A DNA stretch of 33,659 nt, taken from the NCBI GenBank assembly GCA_964490725.1, contig CAZBDU010000062.1, positions 1-33,659 on the forward strand, written 5' to 3'. Source of the stretch: CAZBDU01 sp964490725. GTDB taxonomy: Bacteria; Spirochaetota; Spirochaetia; SZUA-6; DRHE01. The translations under genes were made by a program, and so were the position numbers. Below are positions 15,563 to 22,158 of this stretch, in pieces; positions within the stretch are counted from its first letter, which is position 1; each line of letters starts with the position of its first letter. Under the pieces are notes generated by a model. It made no database searches. It worked only from the letters and a program-made list of their open reading frames with translations, and was not told the origin of the DNA.

Positions 15563-16858
15563 ATGAGTATCATCGAATGGGTCGAAGCGCGGGAAATTCT
15601 GGACTCGCGAGGCAACCCCACGGTGGAGGTGGAGGTCCAGTTGGAAGACGGCTGCATCGGGCGGGCGGCGGTGCCCTCCGGGGCCTCCACCGGCGAGCAC
15701 GAGGCGGTGGAGCTGCGGGACGGAGACAAGGGCCGCTACCTGGGCAAGGGCGTGCTGAAAGCGGTGGAGAACGTCAACAACATCATCGCTGCGGAGATCG
15801 TGGGTCTGGACGCCCTCAACCAGGTGGACGTGGACCGGACGATGATCGCCAAGGACGGCACCGACAACAAGAGCGTGCTGGGGGCCAACGCCATCCTGGG
15901 GGTCTCCCTGGCGGTGGCCCGGGCGGCAGCCAGCTACCTGGACCTGCCGCTGTTCAAGTATCTGGGGACCTACCATGCCTGCCTGCTTCCGGTACCCATG
16001 GCCAACATCATCAACGGAGGCGCGCATGCCGACAACTCCGTGGACTTCCAGGAGTTCATGGCCATGCCGGTGGGGGCGCCGACCTTCCGGGAGGCCGTAC
16101 GCACCCTCGCCGAGGTCTTCCACAGCCTGAAGACCGTGCTCAAGGGCAGGGGCTACTCCACCGCCGTGGGAGACGAAGGGGGCTTTGCGCCCAACCTGAA
16201 GAGCAACGAGGAGGCGATCCAGGTCATTCTGGAGAGCATCGAGAAAGCCGGCTACGAGCCCGGGGAGGACGTGCTGATCGCGCTGGACCCCGCGGCCAGC
16301 GAGTTCTACAACCCCGAGAAGGGCAGGTACGTGTTCAAGAAGTCCGACAAGCGGGAGCTCACCCCCGGGGAGATGGTGGACTTCTGGGCCTCCTGGGTGG
16401 ACAGCTATCCCATCATCTCCCTGGAGGACGGGATGGCCGAGGACGACTGGGAGGGGTGGAAGCAGCTCACCGACCGGCTGGGGAAGAAGGTCCAGCTCGT
16501 GGGGGACGACCTGTTCGTAACCAACACCGCTCGCCTGCGACAGGGAATCGAGCAGGGGGTCGCCAACTCCATTCTGATCAAGGTCAACCAGATCGGGACG
16601 CTCACCGAGACCTACGAGGCGGTGGAGATGGCCAAGCGCGCCGGCTACACCGCCGTTGTCAGCCACAGGAGCGGTGAGACCGAGGACAGCTTCATCGCGG
16701 ACCTGGTGGTGGCGCTGGAGACCGGACAGATCAAGACCGGCTCCATGAGCCGCTCCGACCGGCTGGCCAAGTACAACCAGCTGCTGCGCATCGAGGACAT
16801 GCTGGACACCGTGGCGAAGTATCCGGGGCGAGGGACCTTCACGTCGATCCGCCGCTAG
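15563..16858 (+). CDS. eno: Enolase
   Basis: A 431-residue enolase, which interconverts 2-phosphoglycerate and phosphoenolpyruvate in glycolysis and requires magnesium. The N-terminus (EAREILDSRGNPTVEVEV) and SGASTGEHEAVELRD loop are diagnostic. Catalytic and metal-binding segments are present: GDEGGFAPNL, SLEDGMAEDDW, GDDLFVTN, ILIKVNQIGT (catalytic Lys) and SHRSGETEDSFIADL. Length is usual for the family. ATG 15563 has AGGAG 7 nt upstream. The gene is monocistronic: its 3' neighbour, the acylphosphatase gene, is convergent and only 16 nt away. Confidence 0.98.
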   Translation: MSIIEWVEAREILDSRGNPTVEVEVQLEDGCIGRAAVPSGASTGEHEAVELRDGDKGRYLGKGVLKAVENVNNIIAAEIVGLDALNQVDVDRTMIAKDGTDNKSVLGANAILGVSLAVARAAASYLDLPLFKYLGTYHACLLPVPMANIINGGAHADNSVDFQEFMAMPVGAPTFREAVRTLAEVFHSLKTVLKGRGYSTAVGDEGGFAPNLKSNEEAIQVILESIEKAGYEPGEDVLIALDPAASEFYNPEKGRYVFKKSDKRELTPGEMVDFWASWVDSYPIISLEDGMAEDDWEGWKQLTDRLGKKVQLVGDDLFVTNTARLRQGIEQGVANSILIKVNQIGTLTETYEAVEMAKRAGYTAVVSHRSGETEDSFIADLVVALETGQIKTGSMSRSDRLAKYNQLLRIEDMLDTVAKYPGRGTFTSIRR

Positions 16859-16874
16859 CGGCCGCCGCCTGATT

Positions 16875-17156
16875 TCAGTATTCCACCGAGAAGTCGCGGT
16901 ACACGCCCTGGTAGTCCGCGTAGCGGGCATCCAGGTTGCGCACGTAGGCGCCGGAGGGGCCCTGAGACAGCCAGCGCCTGAGGGCCTCCAGGCGTTCCGT
17001 TTCCCCCTCGGCCACTACCTCCACGCTGCCGTCGGGCATGTTGCGCACGTACCCGCGCAGTCCCAGCCGTCGGGCGCGCATCAGCGTGGAGTAGCGAAAC
17101 CCCACCCCCTGGACCATCCCGCTCACCCGGGCATGCAGCGTCTTTCGCTCGCTCAT
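16875..17156 (-). CDS. acyP: Acylphosphatase
   Basis: A 93-residue acylphosphatase, which hydrolyses acyl-phosphates such as acetyl phosphate or 1,3-bisphosphoglycerate. The anion-binding loop with catalytic Arg is GMVQGVGFRYS and the second signature with catalytic Asn is GYVRNMPDGSVEVVAEG. Size is usual. ATG 17156 overlaps the stop of the upstream response-regulator gene by 4 nt (ATGA), so the two are translationally coupled. This coupling is suggestive because acetyl phosphate can phosphorylate receiver domains, but a functional link is only an inference. Confidence 0.95.
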   Translation of the reverse strand: MSERKTLHARVSGMVQGVGFRYSTLMRARRLGLRGYVRNMPDGSVEVVAEGETERLEALRRWLSQGPSGAYVRNLDARYADYQGVYRDFSVEY

Positions 17157-17509
17157 TGGGCGGTCAGCGTCTCGGCGATCAGCTTCTCCAGATCGGAGTA
17201 ATCGAACGGTTTGTACAGGACGGGGAAGGTGATGGGGAACTCGGGCTTGAGGAAACCGCTGGTGATGATCACCTTCTTGTCGCCGCAGTGCTTCCTCAGG
17301 AAGCGGATCCAGTAGTCTCCCCCCAGGATGTCCATCCGGTAGTCGGAGACGATCAGCTCCACGTCGTGGTCCAGCAGCTGCTTGATGGCGCCCACCCCGT
17401 CGGAGGCTACCACCACGTTGTAACCCTTGTTCTTCAGATAGTCCCGCAGGGTGAGCCGGATGGAATCCTCGTCTTCCACGATGAGAATGCAGCGCTGCTC
17501 CTCTGCCAT
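17153..17509 (-). CDS. Single-domain response regulator (CheY-like receiver)
   Basis: A 118-residue protein consisting of only a receiver domain. It has the acidic pair at the start (VEDED, residues 11-15), the phospho-acceptor Asp56 in IVSDYRMD, Thr83 in IITSG and Lys100 in LYKPF. There is no output domain, so it probably acts by protein contact, in a phosphorelay or on a motor or enzyme. Start MAEEQRCILIVED at ATG 17509 fits the domain; an in-frame ATG 14 codons upstream is less likely. A promoter lies 70 to 100 nt upstream and acyP follows with ATGA overlap. No partner kinase is adjacent. Confidence 0.9.
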   Translation of the reverse strand: MAEEQRCILIVEDEDSIRLTLRDYLKNKGYNVVVASDGVGAIKQLLDHDVELIVSDYRMDILGGDYWIRFLRKHCGDKKVIITSGFLKPEFPITFPVLYKPFDYSDLEKLIAETLTAQ

Positions 17510-17581
17510 GGCTCCGTCCTTTTCTTTCCGGGGCTTTGCTGGTACCCTCACGGTACCGCAAAGAGCGGCCGGCTACGTTTC

Positions 17582-17609
17582 AGTATAGTGCATTCGCCTG
17601 CAAGGTCAA
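17582..17609 (-). promoter_or_regulatory. Promoter of the receiver-acyP operon, overlapping the divergent DUF434 gene start
   Basis: On the minus strand TTGACC (17609-17604), 16 nt, and TATACT (17587-17582). The -35 hexamer touches the first base of the DUF434 start codon, and the plus strand across the same AT-rich island reads TATAGT (17584-17589). The two divergent genes probably compete for this segment. Confidence 0.55.
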
Positions 17610-18280
17610 TGAGTTTCCACGAGGCGATCAGGGACTACCGCTTCCTCAAGGATCGAGGCTACCCGGACAAGGCGGCGCTGAAGCTGGTGAGCGACCGCTA
17701 CAGGCTCGGCGGAGTGGAGCGCAACTGCCTGTTTCGCGGCGTTATGGCCGCCGGGGACAGCCGGCGGCGCCTGGCCAAGCTGGTAGGCGCAGCCCGTGTG
17801 GAGGGAAGGCCCCTGGGCGTGGACTGGTACAACGTGCTCATCACGGTGGAAAGCTATCTGAAGGGCTTCCCCGTGTTTCTGGCCGACGACGGTCTTCTCC
17901 GTGACGCCTCGGCAACCCACGGCAGCTACCGCACCGGAACGGTCACCCGGCAGGCCGAAAACCGCATCTCCGGCATCCTGGCAACGCTGCGGGCCGACCG
18001 GGTGGAGGTGTTCCTGGATGCGCCGATCTCCTTCTCCGGCGCGATGGCCGAGCGACTGCGCCGCAGCCTGGCGCGCCATCTGCGCGCTCCCTTCACGGTA
18101 TCCGTGCATCCCTCGGCGGACTTCCCCTTGAAATCCTTCCCCGGCGTGGTGGCCACCTCCGATTCCACCATCGTGGACCGGCCGGGGGTGGAGGCGGTCT
18201 TCGACCTGGCCAGGGAGGTGCTGGAGAGGAGCTACGGAGCCTGCATACCGGCTCTGGAAGAGCTTCAGGTGCGCGGCTGA
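17609..18280 (+). CDS. DUF434 domain protein
   Basis: A 223-residue protein of the DUF434 family (PF04256 type), found mainly in archaea, Thermotogae and some anaerobic bacteria, with unknown function. The N-terminal domain matches in FLKDRGYPDKAALKLVSDRYRL and ERNCLFRGVM. The C-terminal region (GVDWYNVLITVESYLKG, RADRVEVFLDAPISFSG, VVATSDSTIVDRP) has an alpha/beta look and includes several conserved-type Asp residues that could form an active site. No membrane segment. ATG 17609 has only a close AAGG upstream. It is divergent from the receiver gene and convergent with recX, so it is transcribed alone. Confidence 0.85.
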   Translation: MSFHEAIRDYRFLKDRGYPDKAALKLVSDRYRLGGVERNCLFRGVMAAGDSRRRLAKLVGAARVEGRPLGVDWYNVLITVESYLKGFPVFLADDGLLRDASATHGSYRTGTVTRQAENRISGILATLRADRVEVFLDAPISFSGAMAERLRRSLARHLRAPFTVSVHPSADFPLKSFPGVVATSDSTIVDRPGVEAVFDLAREVLERSYGACIPALEELQVRG

Positions 18281-18303
18281 GAACGGCCGCGATCCGCCGG
18301 CGG

Positions 18304-18981
18304 CTATTCCGCGGCGTTCTCCTCCTCGAGAAGGGCGCGAACCAGGGAAGCGCGGAAGCCTCGGGCTGCAAGCCGGGCGATCAGGGCGGAGGGATCCTCC
18401 ATCCCCCGGCGCCGCAGCCTGCGCAGAGCCTCCCGGGCGCTCCTTCGCTCCTCCTCCGGACCCAGGCGGGAGCGGACCGCCTGCTCGGCGACGGCGCGGG
18501 GCACTCCCCGGCGCCGTAGTCCGGCGATCAGCGGAAACGGGCCCTCCGGGCGGCGGCGCAGACGGCTTTCCACCCACTGGTCCGCAAAGCGCCGGTCGTC
18601 CAGCAGCTGCTGTTCCTCCAGCCTGTCCAGGACGCCCTCCACCACTGCGGCGGGGAACCCCCGGCGCAGGAGCTTCACCCCCAGGCCTCGCCTGCTGTGG
18701 GCTCTCGCCGCCAGCAGGTCCAGCGCCTTCAGCCGGCAGGCCAGCTCCCGGCCCCCCTCCACCAGGCGCTGGAGGGCCTCCTGGCCCAGCGGCGCGCCTT
18801 CCCGCAGGTCCGCGGGGGTGAGCCCTTCCCCGGCCAGCAGCTGGAGGGTGGAAAAAAAGGAGGAACCGTCGGCCAGCTCCACCACCAGGAGCTCGCCTCC
18901 GGTTCCCCGCCTGCGCACGCGCCGAACAGCAGTCTCAGCGCTTGGAGAACTGGAATCTTCTGCGGGCACCCCGCCGTCCAT
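18304..18981 (-). CDS. recX: Regulatory protein RecX
   Basis: A protein of up to 225 residues in the RecX family, which binds RecA filaments and limits their extension. It shows the family's three-helix repeats: LAARAHSRRGLGVKLLRRGF, LDDRRFADQWVESRLRRRPEG and RRRGVPRAVAEQAV. The N-terminal RRVRRRGTGGELLVVELADGSSFF is the common leading strand region. ATG 18981 overlaps the 3' end of rpsI by 47 nt; the first start codon after the rpsI stop is GTG 18918, which would give a 204-residue protein but lacks a Shine-Dalgarno. Either way recX is coupled to the rplM-rpsI operon, an unusual neighbour. Confidence 0.85.
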   Translation of the reverse strand: MDGGVPAEDSSSPSAETAVRRVRRRGTGGELLVVELADGSSFFSTLQLLAGEGLTPADLREGAPLGQEALQRLVEGGRELACRLKALDLLAARAHSRRGLGVKLLRRGFPAAVVEGVLDRLEEQQLLDDRRFADQWVESRLRRRPEGPFPLIAGLRRRGVPRAVAEQAVRSRLGPEEERRSAREALRRLRRRGMEDPSALIARLAARGFRASLVRALLEEENAAE

Positions 18982-19324
18982 ACTTCTTGCGCTCCACCAT
19001 GCGGTCGTCCCGGGTCAGCAGCCCGTTGGCCCGCAGCGGGGACTTGTTCGTCTCGTCGTAAGCCAGAAGCGCCCGGGCGATGCCGTGCTTGATGGCGTCC
19101 GACTGCGCGGCCACCCCCCCGCCGCGAACGGTGATGTACAGGCCGATCTTGCCCTGCAGGTCGGTCACGTTCAGAGGCGTCATCAGGTTGTTGACCAGCA
19201 GAGAGAAGGGAAAATACTCCTCCAGCTTCTTGCCGTTGACCGTGATCGCTTCGCCCTCGCGCAGGAACACCCGGGCCACCGCGGTCTTCCTGCGGCCGGT
19301 TCCGTATGCCAGATTCTTCACCAA
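18935..19324 (-). CDS. rpsI: 30S ribosomal protein S9
   Basis: A 129-residue S9 of the small ribosomal subunit. The N-terminal VKNLAYGTGRRKTAVARVFL and C-terminal MVERKKYGRRGARRRFQFSKR are diagnostic, with the basic tail ending in Lys-Arg that reaches the ribosomal P site. I choose TTG 19324 as the start: it gives the family N-terminus and lies 9 nt after GGAGG, while GTG 19321 is the next codon, and upstream ATGs would run into the rplM coding region. rplM ends 22 nt upstream; recX follows with overlap. Confidence 0.96.
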   Translation of the reverse strand: MVKNLAYGTGRRKTAVARVFLREGEAITVNGKKLEEYFPFSLLVNNLMTPLNVTDLQGKIGLYITVRGGGVAAQSDAIKHGIARALLAYDETNKSPLRANGLLTRDDRMVERKKYGRRGARRRFQFSKR

Positions 19325-19346
19325 GGTTTGAATCCTCCCCCTCTCC

Positions 19347-19775
19347 TCACAGCTCGAGCTTCTCGGGCTTCTGCGCCGCATGCGGGTGCCGCGGCCCGGC
19401 ATAGATCTTGGCGTTGGTAAACAGCTTGCGGCCCATCCTGCCCTTCGGCAGCATTCCCTTGATGGCCGCCTCCAGCGGGTAGGTGGGAATGCGCTTGATC
19501 TTGGCGGCCAGGGTCTCCGACCTCAGCCCGCCGGGATAGCCGGTGTGGTGGATGTAGCGCTTCTGCTCCAGCTTGCGGCCCGTGATGGCTACCTTGTCGG
19601 CGTTGACCACGATCACCATGTCTCCGGTCTCCATGTGGGGCGCGAAGATGGGTTTGTGCTTGCCCCGCAGCAGCGTCACCACGCGCGAGGCCACCCGGCC
19701 CAGCACCTGCCCTTCGGCGTCGATGAGCCACCACTTCCGCTCCACCTGCTGCGGCTTCACGAATATCGTTCTCAT
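19347..19775 (-). CDS. rplM: 50S ribosomal protein L13
   Basis: A 142-residue L13 of the large ribosomal subunit, usual length. Diagnostic stretches are KWWLIDAEGQVLGRVAS, LRGKHKPIFAPHMETGDMVI, TGYPGGLRSETL and GMLPKGRMGRKLFTNAKIYAG. ATG 19775 gives the family start MRTIFVKP and has AAGGA about 8 nt upstream. It is the first gene of rplM-rpsI-recX, the usual ribosomal pair with recX appended. Confidence 0.98.
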   Translation of the reverse strand: MRTIFVKPQQVERKWWLIDAEGQVLGRVASRVVTLLRGKHKPIFAPHMETGDMVIVVNADKVAITGRKLEQKRYIHHTGYPGGLRSETLAAKIKRIPTYPLEAAIKGMLPKGRMGRKLFTNAKIYAGPRHPHAAQKPEKLEL

Positions 19776-19816
19776 TCTCTGATCCTTGATTGCCGGCTTG
19801 CGGACAACGGAGCGCC

Positions 19817-19845
19817 ATCCTGGCACAGCGGGGGTTTTTTGTCAA
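19817..19845 (-). promoter_or_regulatory. Promoter of rplM-rpsI-recX
   Basis: On the minus strand TTGACA (19845-19840), 17 nt, and CAGGAT (19822-19817). The -35 is perfect and the leader before ATG 19775 would be about 35 nt. Confidence 0.6.
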
Positions 19846-19879
19846 GCACGCGGGGTTCGGGCTCCCGCCGTCCCTGGCT

Positions 19880-20137
19880 CTACTTGTCCTTGCCCGCCTC
19901 TTGCTCTTCCGCCTCGGCCTGGCGTTCCTCCTCCTCTTCCTTGCGGCTCTCGATCTTGTCCTTGATGTCCGCCACGCCGACGAAGAAAGAGATCAGGCCG
20001 ATGAACACCGCCAGAATCGGCACACCACCCTTGAGGAATCGGATCACCTCCGGCCACCAGTGCAGCGCCCAGGGAAAGGGCAGCACCGCGTACACTGCGA
20101 ACAGGACAAGAAGTACACCGATCAACAGGGCGATCAT
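19880..20137 (-). CDS. Small two-helix membrane protein of unknown function
   Basis: An 85-residue protein. Residues 1-20 (IALLIGVLLVLFAVYAVLPF) and about 38-58 (GGVPILAVFIGLISFFVGVAD) are membrane helices, joined by a Trp-rich loop (WALHWWPEVIRFLK). The C-terminus is a highly charged Lys/Glu tail, probably cytoplasmic. ATG 20137 has a perfect AGGAGG 5 nt upstream, so translation should be strong. It has its own promoter, divergent from ferredoxin, and is followed by the rplM promoter. I do not recognise a named family. Confidence 0.8.
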   Translation of the reverse strand: MIALLIGVLLVLFAVYAVLPFPWALHWWPEVIRFLKGGVPILAVFIGLISFFVGVADIKDKIESRKEEEEERQAEAEEQEAGKDK

Positions 20138-20172
20138 GAATTCCTCCTACCTGGGTTCCGTAACTCCTTGAA

Positions 20173-20200
20173 AAGATAACGATTTGTAGGGATCTGTCAA
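20173..20200 (-). promoter_or_regulatory. Promoter of the small membrane protein gene
   Basis: On the minus strand TTGACA (20200-20195), 16 nt, and TATCTT (20178-20173). A leader of about 30 nt follows, ending in AGGAGG. Confidence 0.6.
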
Positions 20201-20228
20201 CTACGAAAAACCGACGGCGTGCAGCGAC

Positions 20229-20257
20229 TTGCAGGAACGGCCAATATGAATTACCTT
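20229..20257 (+). promoter_or_regulatory. Candidate promoter of the ferredoxin gene
   Basis: TTGCAG (20229-20234), 17 nt, and TACCTT (20252-20257), giving a leader of about 30 nt with AAGGAG before ATG 20293. Confidence 0.5.
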
Positions 20258-20292
20258 ATCGCTGTCCAATCCATACTACCAAGGAGTGTTCC

Positions 20293-20478
20293 ATGAAGGT
20301 TAGGATTGATCCTGATCTGTGCACCGGGTGTGCGCTGTGCTCCGACAGCGTGCCCGACGTGTTCGAGATGGGCGACGACATCGCCAAGGTGATCAAGGCC
20401 GATGTGCCGGCCAACCTGGAGGCGGCTGTCAAGGAGTCGGCCGAGGACTGCCCGGCCGAAGCGATCATCGTCGAATAG
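20293..20478 (+). CDS. Mono-cluster [4Fe-4S] ferredoxin
   Basis: A 61-residue soluble electron carrier. Cys10, Cys13 and Cys16 (CTGCALC) plus Cys53 (CP) can bind one [4Fe-4S] cluster. The length, the VRIDPDLC start and PDVFEMGDD match the Thermotoga-type ferredoxins, which lack the second cluster. ATG 20293 has AAGGAG 6 to 7 nt upstream. It is transcribed alone, with a promoter before it and a strong terminator 30 nt after. Such ferredoxins serve pyruvate:ferredoxin oxidoreductase and similar anaerobic enzymes; the partner here is unknown, though the ferredoxin reductase-like gene at 27991 is one candidate. Confidence 0.95.
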   Translation: MKVRIDPDLCTGCALCSDSVPDVFEMGDDIAKVIKADVPANLEAAVKESAEDCPAEAIIVE

Positions 20479-20505
20479 CGCCCCACAGACCATATCCTCA
20501 ATACA

Positions 20506-20535
20506 GCCCGGACCCGCGGGGCCGGGCTTTTTTTC
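20506..20535 (+). terminator. Rho-independent terminator after ferredoxin
   Basis: AGCCCGG (20506-20512) pairs with CCGGGCT (20523-20529) around a 10-nt GC-rich loop, followed by a run of T to 20535. Confidence 0.85.
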
Positions 20536-20541
20536 TGCCCC

Positions 20542-21846
20542 TCAGCTGCGCAGCTTTGCGTTCAGCGTGTACTCCAGGTCGAACAGCGCGCTGGTGTAGT
20601 TGTACTGTTCGGACAGCACGTTGAGACGGGCCTGCAGGAGGGCGTTGAACGCATCGTCCACCGAGATCGCCTCCGACACTCCCGCCTCGTACTGCCTTTC
20701 GGTCAGGTCGTAGCTCTTCTGCGCCAGTGTCACGTTCTGCTGGAGAACCGCTATCTTGCGCACCGATTTCTGCAGGTCGAGCACCAGGGAGACGATCTGG
20801 TCCTCGGTCTCGCGCAGCGTCTGGGCCAGCTGGAGCCGTGCGGCCGTGATGGAATCCTGCAGGTTTCTGGCCTGCACCCGGGCCTGGGAGGCGGGCAGCC
20901 AGCCGTCCAGGGGCACGCTCAGGGTGACTCCGAGGGACCCGCGCAGAGAGTAGGCGCGGGGGTCCGACCAGTCGGCCGCGAAGGGAGCCTCCACCCCGGC
21001 GCTGTAGGAGCCGGAGACCGACACGGTAGGGCCGTACTTTTGGGCGTCCAGGAGCTTATTCTGATTCTCCAGCACCTGGACGCTCTTGACCCGGCTCTGG
21101 ACGCCGAGGCTGCCGCCCAGGTACTGGCTGACCAGCGCCTCGGCGTCCAGGGCCAGAGGGGGCGCCTCGATCTGGCCCTGCAGGCTGATCTGCGCCTGGC
21201 GCTCCACGCCCAGTGACTGCTTGAACTGCATCTGCGCCGTCTGGTAGCCCACCTCCGCGTCCTCCAGCTCCGGTCTCAGGTTCTCCAGGCTCACCTGGGC
21301 GCTGAGCAGATCCAGCTCGGGGATCAGGCCCTTGCGGTACTTCGCGTCGGCCAGATCGTACCTTTTCTGGGCCGTGGCAATGGTCTCCCGGATCAGCTTG
21401 ATCTTCTCCTCCATGAGCAGCAGGTTGTAGAAGGACTTGCCCACGTCTCGCTCCAGCTGCTTCCGCGCGGTCTCCAGGGTTATGGCTCCCGCTTCGTACT
21501 GCAGCGCCGCATCGCGGATCTGAAACGCCAGCGCCGCGGACAGGGAGAACCCCGCGCTCAGACTCGCCGAAAGGGCCGACGCGCTCTGCGCCACCAGCGA
21601 GTCGGAGGCGGCAGGCGAGTAGCTCAGCCCCGCTCGCCCGCTCAGCGAGGGCAGCAGCGAGTTCCAGGCGGTGCTCTGCTGCCTTTTCTTGATGTCCTGC
21701 TCGGCCTCGCTCGCCCGGATGGCGAGGTTGTTGCGGGCGGCCATCTCCTGGGCGGCCGCCAGATTCAGCACCAGGGGCTCGGCGGCGGCCCGGAAGGTTC
21801 CCGGCGCCAGAAGCAGCGCGGCGAGCCAGATCGTTGGTATCCTCAT
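20542..21846 (-). CDS. tolC: TolC-like outer membrane efflux protein
   Basis: A 434-residue outer-membrane factor, the exit duct of a tripartite exporter. The signal peptide MRIPTIWLAALLLAPGTFRA probably is cleaved near AAAEP. The two OEP repeats begin at LNLAAAQEMAARNNLAIRASEAE and near YLGGSLGVQSRVKSVQVLENQ, each with long heptad-like helices (for example LPELDLLSAQVSLENLRPELEDAEVGY-like segments) and short membrane strands. No lipobox cysteine. ATG 21846 has GGGAGG upstream. It is divergent from macAB and reads from a predicted sigma-54 promoter that mirrors the macA one, so the adaptor, pump and duct would be switched on together. Confidence 0.92.
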   Translation of the reverse strand: MRIPTIWLAALLLAPGTFRAAAEPLVLNLAAAQEMAARNNLAIRASEAEQDIKKRQQSTAWNSLLPSLSGRAGLSYSPAASDSLVAQSASALSASLSAGFSLSAALAFQIRDAALQYEAGAITLETARKQLERDVGKSFYNLLLMEEKIKLIRETIATAQKRYDLADAKYRKGLIPELDLLSAQVSLENLRPELEDAEVGYQTAQMQFKQSLGVERQAQISLQGQIEAPPLALDAEALVSQYLGGSLGVQSRVKSVQVLENQNKLLDAQKYGPTVSVSGSYSAGVEAPFAADWSDPRAYSLRGSLGVTLSVPLDGWLPASQARVQARNLQDSITAARLQLAQTLRETEDQIVSLVLDLQKSVRKIAVLQQNVTLAQKSYDLTERQYEAGVSEAISVDDAFNALLQARLNVLSEQYNYTSALFDLEYTLNAKLRS

Positions 21847-21879
21847 CCTGCCTCCCTGAGTGATCGCTGCTGTGGGCGA

Positions 21880-21895
21880 AGCAAGAAGAATGCCA
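21880..21895 (-). promoter_or_regulatory. Sigma-54 (-24/-12) promoter of tolC
   Basis: On the minus strand the 16-mer TGGCATTCTTCTTGCT (21895 down to 21880) matches TGGCAY-N5-TTGCW with correct GG to GC spacing; only the purine after Y differs. The predicted start is near 21869, about 22 nt before the tolC ATG. Confidence 0.7.
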
Positions 21896-21982
21896 CATCT
21901 CTGCTGCGGGAGACCGGCGGCCGTTTGAGGGGGCGGATGCGGGAAGGCGGCCGTAGGGCGGAGGGCGCCGCAGGGCGGCAGT

Positions 21983-22028
21983 TGAGCAGAAATTGCACAC
22001 CCGGGAGGGGGTGCGCAGATTCTGCACA
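21983..22028. promoter_or_regulatory. Tandem dyads, probable enhancer for the NtrC-type regulator
   Basis: Two related 17-bp dyads, TGAGCAGAAATTGCACA (21983-21999) and TGCGCAGATTCTGCACA (22012-22028), start 29 nt apart. The consensus is TGNGCAG-N3-YTGCACA. The region is also an 18-nt direct repeat, 15 of 18 identical (21986-22003 and 22015-22032). The centre lies about 120 nt from the predicted macA start site and about 135 nt from that of tolC, a normal position for sigma-54 upstream activator sites. Confidence 0.65.
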
Positions 22029-22100
22029 CCCGTGGCGCGTCCACCCGCATTCCTCAAGCCCGGCACAGGGCGGACAGGGCCTCCGCCTTCGCGCCGGCTG

Positions 22101-22116
22101 TGGCATACACCTTGCA
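22101..22116 (+). promoter_or_regulatory. Sigma-54 (-24/-12) promoter of macAB and the two-component genes
   Basis: TGGCATACACCTTGCA matches the sigma-54 consensus TGGCAYR-N4-TTGCW at every defined position. The predicted start is near 22127, giving a leader of about 32 nt that includes AAGGAGG before ATG 22159. Confidence 0.8.
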
Positions 22117-22158
22117 CATGATTCCCAGGGATCTGCTCCCCAAGGAGGCTCTGCACAC

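Noticed and set aside
20506..20535. Bidirectional terminator also serving tolC
   Set aside because: On the minus strand the stem is followed by TGTATTGAGG rather than a T-run, so only the ferredoxin direction is supported.
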